Under the pieces are notes generated by a model, which made no database searches, was not told the DNA's origin, and saw nothing but the letters and a program-made list of their open reading frames with translations. The translations under genes were made by a program, and so were the position numbers. Below, piece by piece: positions 57,161-64,000 of a DNA stretch of 64,000 bases. The DNA is taken from positions 62,001 through 126,000 of the forward strand of contig NZ_ANMR01000007.1 of the NCBI RefSeq assembly GCF_000338275.1, given 5' to 3'. The first letter of the stretch is position 1; every line of letters starts with the position of its first letter. The stretch is from Staphylococcus xylosus NJ (GTDB taxonomy: Bacteria; Bacillota; Bacilli; Staphylococcales; Staphylococcaceae).

Positions 57161-58146
57161 TATTGTAATGATTGTGCAGCAGTAATGATTGATAGATTAT
57201 ATACGTCTTCTATAGAACAGCCACGTGATAAATCATTTACTGGTGAGTTAAGACCTTGTAATACTGGACCAACTGCATCAAAGCCACCAAGACGTTGAGC
57301 AATTTTATAACCGATATTTCCAGCTTCTAAACTTGGAAATACGAATACATTTGCATCGCCTTGAATTTTAGCGTCTGGTGCTTTTTTCTTCGCAACTTCT
57401 GGTACAATTGCTGCGTCAAATTGGAATTCACCATCTACGACGACGTCTTCAATATTATCAGCTTTAATTTTCTCTTGAGCTATGTCTACAGCGTTTGAGA
57501 CTTTTTCAACATCATCTGATTTAGCAGATCCTTTTGTTGAGAAACTTAACATTGCCACGCGTGGTGACATACCGAAACTTTTAGCAGACTTAGCACTTTC
57601 AACTGCAATTTCAGCTAAATCTTGTGCTTCAAGTGTAGGATTAATTGCACAATCACCAAAAATGTATTGCTGATCGTCTTTAATCATAAAGAAGATACCT
57701 GAAGTTTTAGAGACACCAGGCTTTGTTTTGATAATTTGTAATGCTGGACGCACAGTATCTCCAGTAGAATGAGCCGCACCACTAACAAGACCTTCTGCTT
57801 TACCAGTATAAACAAGCATTGTGCCGAAGTAGTTAACATTTTTCAACATTTCTTGTGCTTGTTCTTCTGTTGCTTTACCTTTACGACGTTCAACAAAAGC
57901 AGTTACTAATTCTTGTTTTAATTCACTTGTTTCTGGATCAATAATTTCTAAATTTGCAATATCTAAACCTTTGTCATTAGCTAAGGCTTTAATATTTGCT
58001 TCGTTACCTAGTACTACAGGTGTCACATAGTCTGTCCCTTGTAATTGTGTTGCTGCTGTTAGTACTCGTTCGTCTTCTCCTTCAGGTAAGACTATTTTCA
58101 CGTTTTTTCCTGAAAGTTTTTCTTGTAATACATCTAATAAAGACAT
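57160..58146 (-). CDS. pta: Phosphate acetyltransferase
   Basis: Converts acetyl-CoA and phosphate to acetyl phosphate in the Pta-AckA overflow pathway. The 328-residue protein has VSGAAHSTGDTVRPALQIIK, IFGDCAINPTLEAQDLAEIA and QGLNSPVNDLSRGCSIED near the end. GAGGAGG is the ribosome site and a TATAAT lies near 58195 on the minus strand. Linked with lipL; divergent from hemQ. Confidence 0.95.
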   Translation of the reverse strand: MSLLDVLQEKLSGKNVKIVLPEGEDERVLTAATQLQGTDYVTPVVLGNEANIKALANDKGLDIANLEIIDPETSELKQELVTAFVERRKGKATEEQAQEMLKNVNYFGTMLVYTGKAEGLVSGAAHSTGDTVRPALQIIKTKPGVSKTSGIFFMIKDDQQYIFGDCAINPTLEAQDLAEIAVESAKSAKSFGMSPRVAMLSFSTKGSAKSDDVEKVSNAVDIAQEKIKADNIEDVVVDGEFQFDAAIVPEVAKKKAPDAKIQGDANVFVFPSLEAGNIGYKIAQRLGGFDAVGPVLQGLNSPVNDLSRGCSIEDVYNLSIITAAQSLQ

Positions 58147-58318
58147 AAGGGCCTCCTCAAAATTTCAATTCTTTTTATTTTACGAATACCATTATACGTT
58201 ATTTTTTCTTAGAATTCCATGTCACCAATTTGTAATCATTTACTTATGTTTTAATACTCCCTTTATGGTAAAATTTTGTAGTGAAGACATAAAAATTTTC
58301 ATAAAAGGAGAGATTTAA

Positions 58319-59068
58319 ATGCCACAAGCACCAGAAACACTAGATGGATGGTACAGTTTACATTTATTATATGCTATTGATTGGTCAAGCCTACGTTTAG
58401 TTCCGAATGAAGAACGTCAAAATCTCGTAGAAGAGTTACAATCATTTTTAAATAAACATGAATCAGCTCGCATAAACAATACTGGTGACCATGCATTTTA
58501 CAATATAACAGGTCAAAAAGCAGATATTCTTTTATGGGCATTACGACCAGAAATGAAAGACTTAAACGCCTTTGAAAATGAATTCAATAAATTAAGAATC
58601 ACTGATTTCTTAATCCCAACATATTCATATGTTTCAATCATAGAATTAGGAAATTATCTTGCTGGAAAATCTGATGAAGATCCTTATGAAAACCCTCATA
58701 TTAAACCAAGATTATTCCCTGAATTACCACATTCTGAATATATCTGTTTCTATCCAATGGATAAACGTCGTAATGAAACTTATAACTGGTACATGCTCCC
58801 ACTTGAAGAACGTCAAGAGCTTATGTATGCACACGGCAAAATCGGTCGTCAATACGCTGGAAAAATCAAACAATTTATTACAGGCTCAATGGGATTCGAT
58901 GACTTTGAATGGGGAGTAACATTATTTGCAGATGATCCATTACAATTCAAAAAAATCGTCTCTGAGATGAGATTTGATGAAACAACAGCACGCTATGGTG
59001 ACTTCGGTAGTTTCTATGTAGGCCACATTGCTAAGAAAGAAAATTTACAAGACCTTTTTTCATTATAA
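58319..59068 (+). CDS. hemQ: Coproheme decarboxylase HemQ
   Basis: Last enzyme of the coproporphyrin-dependent haem pathway of Gram-positives, oxidatively decarboxylating coproheme with peroxide. The 249-residue chlorite-dismutase-fold protein carries Y145 (CFYPMDKR) and the proximal H172 ([12 protein letters not shown]), at the same positions as in S. aureus HemQ. AAAGGAGAG precedes the ATG. A strong terminator follows. Confidence 0.95.
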   Translation: MPQAPETLDGWYSLHLLYAIDWSSLRLVPNEERQNLVEELQSFLNKHESARINNTGDHAFYNITGQKADILLWALRPEMKDLNAFENEFNKLRITDFLIPTYSYVSIIELGNYLAGKSDEDPYENPHIKPRLFPELPHSEYICFYPMDKRRNETYNWYMLPLEERQELMYAHGKIGRQYAGKIKQFITGSMGFDDFEWGVTLFADDPLQFKKIVSEMRFDETTARYGDFGSFYVGHIAKKENLQDLFSL

Positions 59069-59542
59069 ATATATGAAGAAAGAAAAACAGAATGAGAAGT
59101 AGTTTACATTAGTGCTACTAGCTCATTGAAAAAATTTCACATTACGATTAGAAAAGACCTCGTCACTAGCTTAACTAATGACGAGGTCTTTTAATTTTGA
59201 GACAAGGGCGACGCCCTTATACTCATTTTATTGTAGTGTGTTTGGGAGAACTTTAGCCACTACTTAATTTAAATATTAACTGTTTATATTGTCGCTACTC
59301 AATATATGTCTGTACCAGTTAACTAATACTATTTTAACCTATTTGAAATATTTGAAACATAAATGTATCAGAACAATTGCACGAAATACATTAATTCCCT
59401 TATATAATAAGTTCAGAGCGATTCTTATAACAAAATGTAATAATAAAGTGTTACAATAAAAAATATTAATTCAATAACTTATTCCCACTCTATGAGAATG
59501 ATTCAATAGTGTTGGTTAAATACATTTTTATTTGGTGATTAA
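59069..59542. other. hemQ terminator and upstream region of the exporter genes
   Basis: AAAAGACCTCGTCA (59152-59165) pairs with 59179-59192 and is followed by T residues: a bidirectional-looking terminator for hemQ. From 59195 to 59542 the sequence is AT-rich with no gene recognised; it should hold the promoter of the following exporter pair. Confidence 0.75.
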
Positions 59543-60319
59543 ATGACAATTTATAATCAAGCAATCGAGAGTTATGATGAAAAAATGGCAAAAGATGTTA
59601 TTATGCTTGCTGGAAGAATTCTATTAGAATCAGGTGCAGAAGGTTCACGCGTGGAAGATACAATGACTAGGATGGCTTTTACTTTAGGCTATAAAGAGAG
59701 CAATAGTTTTGTTACAAATACTGTCATCAATTTTATGCTACATAATGAATCTTATCCAAGGATTTTCCGGATTAAAACACGTGACACGAACCTACTTCGC
59801 ATTTCACGAACAAATGGCGTTTCTAGAAGACTGTCACTTGGTGATATTTCTTTAGAAGACGCATTTCAAGAATTACAAAAAATATACAATGAACAAAGCA
59901 TTCAAAGTCATTATCTTTTTTACAAATTTATAGCTGCCGCAATTATTTCAGTTAGCTTTTTATACTTACAAGGTGGCTATTTAATAGACGTTTTTACCGC
60001 ATTAGTAGCCGGGTCTTTGGGCTATATTGTAGTAGAATTATTACATCAAAAATTGCATGCTCAATTTATTCCTGAATTTATGGGGGCATTAGTAATTGGC
60101 TTAATAACAATTATAGGACATCACCTCATTCCAGGTGGTTCAGTCGCCACTATTATAATTGCTGCAGTTATGCCAATCGTACCAGGTGTGTTAATCACAA
60201 ATGCCATTCAAGATTTGTTCGGTGGACATATGTTGATGTTTACCACTAAATCCTTAGAAGCACTCGTCACTGCTTTTGGTATCGGAGCTGGCGTTAGTAC
60301 AATACTAATTATTTTTTAG
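59543..60319 (+). CDS. Threonine/serine exporter ThrE family, large half (DUF1212)
   Basis: A 258-residue protein: a soluble N-terminal part (residues 1-110) with AGRILLESGAEGSRVEDTM, then five hydrophobic helices including PIVPGVLITNAIQDLFGG. In ThrE of Corynebacterium this part and the following one are one protein; here they are split into two genes, as is common in Firmicutes. The start ATG follows TTGGTGA. Substrate (threonine/serine) is by family only. Confidence 0.82.
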   Translation: MTIYNQAIESYDEKMAKDVIMLAGRILLESGAEGSRVEDTMTRMAFTLGYKESNSFVTNTVINFMLHNESYPRIFRIKTRDTNLLRISRTNGVSRRLSLGDISLEDAFQELQKIYNEQSIQSHYLFYKFIAAAIISVSFLYLQGGYLIDVFTALVAGSLGYIVVELLHQKLHAQFIPEFMGALVIGLITIIGHHLIPGGSVATIIIAAVMPIVPGVLITNAIQDLFGGHMLMFTTKSLEALVTAFGIGAGVSTILIIF

Positions 60320-60330
60320 GAGTTATGTTT

Positions 60331-60783
60331 ATGTTTTGGATATTAAATTTTCTATTTAGCTATACCGCCTCCCTCTTTTTCGGTGTAATATTTGATGTTC
60401 CTAAACGTCTATATAACATTGTAGGACTTGTTGGAGCTTGTGGTTGGATGGTTTATATTTTATTTTATGATGGATTTTCTACGCACACGATCTACTCTAG
60501 TTTCTTCGGAAGTCTAGCTTTAGGTTGTTTAAGTCATATCATGGCTCGTGTTAAAAAAGAACCGGTTATCATCTTTATGATTCCAGGAATAATTCCATTA
60601 GTCCCTGGTGGACTAGCCTTTGATGCAACTAAGAATCTAGTACTGTTAGAGTTTAGTAAAGCTATAAATACAATGTTAGAAGTCACACTTATAGCTGGTG
60701 CAATAGCGTTAGGATTGCTCTTCGCTGACCAAATAGCCAAACTAATTGTTTCCGGAACAAAAATACGTAAAAAACGCGTGTGA
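60331..60783 (+). CDS. Threonine/serine exporter ThrE family, small half (DUF3815)
   Basis: A 150-residue, five-helix partner of the preceding gene with IFMIPGIIPLVPGGLAFDAT, the counterpart of the larger half's PIVPGVL segment. Start ATG 60331, eight bases after AGGAG; ATG 60325 is only two bases away from it. The pair should form one exporter. Confidence 0.82.
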   Translation: MFWILNFLFSYTASLFFGVIFDVPKRLYNIVGLVGACGWMVYILFYDGFSTHTIYSSFFGSLALGCLSHIMARVKKEPVIIFMIPGIIPLVPGGLAFDATKNLVLLEFSKAINTMLEVTLIAGAIALGLLFADQIAKLIVSGTKIRKKRV

Positions 60784-60808
60784 ATTATATATTTACGTCA
60801 ATAGACAC

Positions 60809-60853
60809 AAAAAAGAGGACAGCTAATCACTATAGATTGCTGTCCTTCTTTTT
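60809..60853. terminator. Bidirectional terminator, exporter pair and permease
   Basis: AAAAAAGAGGACAGC pairs with GCTGTCCTTCTTTTT across a 15-base loop; T-runs on both strands. Confidence 0.9.
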
Positions 60854-60910
60854 AAATAATTAAGCTTTTATTAATCCATGCTAAATACATATTTTTACGA
60901 AAAGTAATAA

Positions 60911-62398
60911 CTATTGATTGGCTTTCTCTGACTTATGTTCATTTATTAAATCTACGACGTCATCTTCTGAACGATTTAAAATCAATCTGCTTAATTTATC
61001 GTTGTCCATACGCTTCAGTTTTGGATAGCGCACTACAAAGAAGATTAAACCAATCACTAACCAACTACCTAATGCAATATATGAAGGTACAGATAGTGAC
61101 GCTGGTGAACCAGGTACTAATAATAACAATAAGAAAATAAATGATACGATTGAACCTAAGATTGCAAATGTTTTATAAACAGGGCTATACGTATTGCTAG
61201 ATTTATTGAAGCTAAATAACCTAGCTGCTGACAGACAAGTAATAAAGTATGCAATAGATACTCCTGTTGACGACATATCGACAATCCAAGTCAAGGCGGT
61301 ACGTCCTAACCACGGTGCAATTAAAGTAATAGCAACTAAGAAGATAATTGCAATATATGGTGTTTTATATCTATTGTGCAATTTACTAAATACTGATGGC
61401 ATAATACCTGAACGGCCCATAGAGAATAGCAAACGACTAGAGCTCATTAAGAAACCATTTAATCCAGTGAAAATTCCCATGATAATAGCAATTGCTAACA
61501 CTGCTAAGCCAATATAACCAAAGGCTTCCTGTGTTACAGCACCTGTTAACCATAAGTTTCCATTTAAACTGGTCGATGAAGTACTTAACCAACTAGTGTA
61601 TAATATCATCAATACATAGGTAAACGCTGCAGCTAACAAACTATATACAATAAGTTTGAATGTTTTATTAGGCGAAAAATCAAATTCTTCAGCTGTCTGT
61701 GGTATATTATCAAATCCAACATATGCCCATGGCGCAATTGCCACAATCATTATGATTGAAGTAAACCATCCCTTACTTTCATTAGTTAATGGTTGTAAAT
61801 TTTCAAAGGAAAAGTTATTACCAAAGAAAGAACCGAAAAATAATAATAATATTGTAATAACCATTGCTACACAGAAATAGTATTGCAGAGATCCTGAAAC
61901 ACTTGCACCTTTAATCGCTATAAACATAAAGACAATTAATAATAATGAAGCAATCAGAATTTCAGTGATATACACATCCCATCCTGCTATCGTATATAAT
62001 TTACCAGTTTCTAAAATATCAGGTAATAAAAATTTAATTAATAAACTAAATGCTGTGGCGTTTAATGCAACCACACAAATATACCCAAATGTTAAGAACC
62101 AGGATGAGAAGAAACTTACGTACCTCCCAAATCCTAAAAAGCTAAATGCAAAGGCTCCGCCTGAAACCGGAAAACGTTCTACTAATGCACCATAACTTAC
62201 CGCAATGAGTATCATTAATAATGCACCAATTACGATACCTATAGCTGCAGAAATCGGGCCTGATTGACCTATCCAGTCACCTGGTAATATAAAAGCGCCC
62301 CAACCTATACACGATCCATAGGCGATTGCCCATACAAATTTCTCAGATAAGTTCTGTTTTAAATCTCCTCTATCTATCTGTTTTTCATTTTGACTCAT
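60911..62398 (-). CDS. APC-superfamily amino acid permease
   Basis: A 495-residue transporter with twelve hydrophobic segments. YGSCIGWGAFILPGDWIGQS near residue 28 is the glycine-rich TM1 substrate loop. Substrate is unknown. The charged N-terminus (SQNEKQIDRGDLK) and tail (SEKANQ) are cytoplasmic. The GAGGTGAA ribosome site is part of an inverted repeat that brackets the promoter (62405-62453). Confidence 0.83.
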   Translation of the reverse strand: MSQNEKQIDRGDLKQNLSEKFVWAIAYGSCIGWGAFILPGDWIGQSGPISAAIGIVIGALLMILIAVSYGALVERFPVSGGAFAFSFLGFGRYVSFFSSWFLTFGYICVVALNATAFSLLIKFLLPDILETGKLYTIAGWDVYITEILIASLLLIVFMFIAIKGASVSGSLQYYFCVAMVITILLLFFGSFFGNNFSFENLQPLTNESKGWFTSIIMIVAIAPWAYVGFDNIPQTAEEFDFSPNKTFKLIVYSLLAAAFTYVLMILYTSWLSTSSTSLNGNLWLTGAVTQEAFGYIGLAVLAIAIIMGIFTGLNGFLMSSSRLLFSMGRSGIMPSVFSKLHNRYKTPYIAIIFLVAITLIAPWLGRTALTWIVDMSSTGVSIAYFITCLSAARLFSFNKSSNTYSPVYKTFAILGSIVSFIFLLLLLVPGSPASLSVPSYIALGSWLVIGLIFFVVRYPKLKRMDNDKLSRLILNRSEDDVVDLINEHKSEKANQ

Positions 62399-62404
62399 AA
62401 ATAA

Positions 62405-62453
62405 AATTCACCTCATGGAGTGTATTATACCCATAAGATGAATTCTATAACAA
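62405..62453 (-). promoter_or_regulatory. Amino acid permease promoter within an inverted repeat
   Basis: -35 TTGTTA (62453-62448), 18 bases, -10 TATAAT (62429-62424). AATTCACCTCATGG (62405-62418) and CCATAAGATGAATT (62431-62444) are an inverted repeat with two mismatches, centred on the -10. It may be an operator, or, in read-through mRNA, a hairpin hiding the ribosome site. Confidence 0.55.
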
Positions 62454-62461
62454 TTATAAAT

Positions 62462-62824
62462 TTATAATTTAATCGTTGCTATAACTAACATTAGCCAGCC
62501 AGCAATAAATAGTACGCCGCCAATTGGCGTAACCGCGCCTAATATACGAATTTGAGTTAAAGCTAAAATATACAATGAACCACTGAAAAATATAATACCA
62601 AAGAATAGTAACCAACCTGCCCAATTGACATTAATCGATGTAGTACCACTAATGATACCTATCGCTAATAATCCTAGACCATGATACATCTGATAAGTTG
62701 TTGCCTTTTCCCAAATTGATAAGTATTTTTCCGATAGTTTATTTTCTAATCCATGTGCTCCAAAAGCACCTGTACCCACTGCCATCATCGCATTAAGAGC
62801 ACCTAAAATAATAAACACTTTCAT
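62462..62824 (-). CDS. DUF423 membrane protein (YwdK-like)
   Basis: A 120-residue membrane protein with four helices; [17 protein letters not shown] start ([20 protein letters not shown]) and [16 protein letters not shown] are DUF423 features. Function unknown. Start is ATG 62824 or 62827 (MMKVFIILG); the ATG at 62839 directly touches GGAAGG. The gene is close to the YwdI-like gene, so ung, ywdI and this gene probably form one unit. Confidence 0.8.
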   Translation of the reverse strand: MKVFIILGALNAMMAVGTGAFGAHGLENKLSEKYLSIWEKATTYQMYHGLGLLAIGIISGTTSINVNWAGWLLFFGIIFFSGSLYILALTQIRILGAVTPIGGVLFIAGWLMLVIATIKL

Positions 62825-62850
62825 CATGTTAATTTCCATCCTTCCATCAT

Positions 62851-63216
62851 TTAAAAATCAAAAATTGAGTCACCATTACCTATTTCATCATCTGTAACCA
62901 ATTTATTAGAATTTAATCCAGTGTCGGTTGTCACATTCTGACTGGAACTATTTGGAACTTTTCCACCCATTGCTCTAATTTCATTTTCAGAAATATGCGA
63001 TTTAGTATTTCCTTGTTGTACTGTTGATGATTTAAAAGAAGATGATACATTAAAATTATTGTCAGTATAACGTTGTTTATTAGAACGAGTCTCAGTAACT
63101 AATGATGTTAATGTATGAATCGCATATATATGCTTCTCAAAATCAACATTACTTTGAGCTTCGTCTGCTTGGACTAACTCCTGTTCAATCAATTGAATAA
63201 TCTTTTCTTTTTCCAT
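62851..63216 (-). CDS. YwdI-like (DUF5327) protein
   Basis: A 121-residue soluble protein: an N-terminal helical part ([20 protein letters not shown]), a serine/asparagine-rich middle and an acidic end [12 protein letters not shown]. It lies three bases after the ung stop, as in Bacillus where ywdI is beside ung. Function unknown. Confidence 0.75.
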   Translation of the reverse strand: MEKEKIIQLIEQELVQADEAQSNVDFEKHIYAIHTLTSLVTETRSNKQRYTDNNFNVSSSFKSSTVQQGNTKSHISENEIRAMGGKVPNSSSQNVTTDTGLNSNKLVTDDEIGNGDSIFDF

Positions 63217-63219
63217 ATA

Positions 63220-63876
63220 TTAATCCTCACTCTCACACCAATTCACTGGTTGAATGCCATTTGTTTGTAAATATTTATTTGTCAGAGAATACGGTTTTGA
63301 TCCAAAGAAACCACGATATGCTGACAACGGGCTTGGATGTGGAGACTGAATAATATGGTGTTTTGTAGTGTCTATTAGCTTAATTTTCTGTTGCGCGGGT
63401 TTCCCCCATAAAATAAACACGACATTTTTCAATTGTTCAGATACCGCTTTTATCACTTCATCAGTAAAGGTTTCCCAGCCAATATTTTTATGGGAATGCG
63501 CTTGCCCTTGGCGAACCGTCAAAACAGTATTTAATAATAAGACACCCTCACGTGCCCAATCCTGTAAATGTGGAGATTTTCTTATACAACCAATATCATC
63601 TTCAAGTTCTTTATACATATTTCGTAAAGAAGGTGGAAACTTGGCATCTGGCTGCACTGAAAAAGCTAATCCATGTGCTTGATTCGGTCCATGATAAGGG
63701 TCTTGACCTAATATGACCACTTTCACGTCTTCAAAAGGCGTTAAATCAAATGCTTGATAAATGTTTTCTCTATCTGGATACACCACTTCAGTAGTATATT
63801 CTTTTTCTAAAAAATCGTGCATGGCAGTAAAGTTATGTCGCGTAGTTATATCATGAAAAATATCCGACCATTCCAT
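63220..63876 (-). CDS. ung: Uracil-DNA glycosylase
   Basis: Removes uracil from DNA. The 218-residue family 1 enzyme has the water-activating motif [11 protein letters not shown] (D59 catalytic) and the minor-groove loop [15 protein letters not shown] with the catalytic histidine. GAGGTGAG precedes the ATG. Confidence 0.97.
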   Translation of the reverse strand: MEWSDIFHDITTRHNFTAMHDFLEKEYTTEVVYPDRENIYQAFDLTPFEDVKVVILGQDPYHGPNQAHGLAFSVQPDAKFPPSLRNMYKELEDDIGCIRKSPHLQDWAREGVLLLNTVLTVRQGQAHSHKNIGWETFTDEVIKAVSEQLKNVVFILWGKPAQQKIKLIDTTKHHIIQSPHPSPLSAYRGFFGSKPYSLTNKYLQTNGIQPVNWCESED

Positions 63877-63906
63877 ATCGTCTCACCTCATTCATATAGT
63901 AACATA

Positions 63907-64000
63907 AAGAACCACTTTTTTGCTTTAGCAAAATTAGTGGTTCTTACACATGAGCCTGTGCTCAGGTGTTCCTCTGACTTTTCTCGGTAACGAGATACTT
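63907..64000. other. Stem-loop cluster upstream of ung, cut by the window end
   Basis: AAGAACCACT (63907-63916) pairs with 63936-63945. It is followed by ACAcatGAGC/GCTCaggTGT (about 63946-63970) and TCTCG-GTAA-CGAGA (about 63982-63995). This may be the end of an upstream transcription unit, or a structured leader of ung. It matches no RNA family that I can name. Confidence 0.4.

Overview
The window is a low-GC Staphylococcus chromosome segment, most likely from a species other than S. aureus. The evidence is the staphylococcal set tagD-tagX-tagB-tagG / tagH / tagA, abcA-pbp4, mntR-mntABC, the seven-gene mnh2 antiporter, sarA, mvaK1-mvaD-mvaK2, lipL-pta, hemQ and ung, all with proteins of typical staphylococcal type. 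Gene order is largely that of the S. aureus sarA/tag region, with a few species-specific insertions. I see no rRNA, tRNA, CRISPR array, insertion sequence or prophage.

Layout. 1-2744: truncated nupC and abcA (both -). 2981-4276: pbp4 (+). 4688-12588: wall teichoic acid genes tagD, tagX, tagB, tagG (-), tagH (+) and tagA (-). The tagH-tagA junction carries a module made of a broken MpsC-like (DUF2294) gene, a compact structured RNA and an NAD formate dehydrogenase. 12826-17284: a membrane M50-type protein, then mntR and mntABC (manganese regulation and uptake) with a short RsaC-like RNA after mntC. 17289-26082: an NhaP-type antiporter, the Mnh2 complex, and a recombinase-fold protein lacking the catalytic tyrosine at the head of the mnh2 operon. 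26230-29254: small DUF proteins, a YdcZ-type transporter and an HlyD-like protein. 29619-29993: sarA with its long multi-promoter leader. 30213-36738: two paralogous alpha/beta hydrolases (one with every catalytic position replaced), a membrane protein, a secreted protein with a WalR-type box, a HAD phosphatase, and an iron-type permease and lipoprotein. 36967-45419: DNA glycosylase, argS, ywiB-, ywhD- and ywfO-like genes, acetyltransferase, flavin reductase, aldo/keto reductase and a DUF1450 protein.

45827-52433 is the clearest accessory region. A four-gene catabolic operon (two Gfo/Idh/MocA dehydrogenases, a ThuA-like protein and a TIM-barrel isomerase), a divergent RpiR regulator and a PTS EIICB permease are tied together by near-cre sites and a shared operator-like sequence. 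No phospho-glycosidase is present, so oxidative (3-keto type) processing of an imported phospho-glycoside is a plausible hypothesis.

52707-64000 is mostly housekeeping: the mevalonate operon, lipoyl transfer (lipL), pta, hemQ, a split threonine/serine exporter, an amino acid permease, small conserved genes and ung.

The most unusual points are a 27-bp perfect hairpin palindrome that breaks the mpsC-like gene, a 22-bp perfect palindrome just upstream of the ywiB-argS promoter, the two small structured RNAs, the two apparent pseudoenzymes and the PTS-linked oxidative sugar cluster. Coordinates of starts were chosen from Shine-Dalgarno (SD) spacing, and several genes appear to start with TTG.
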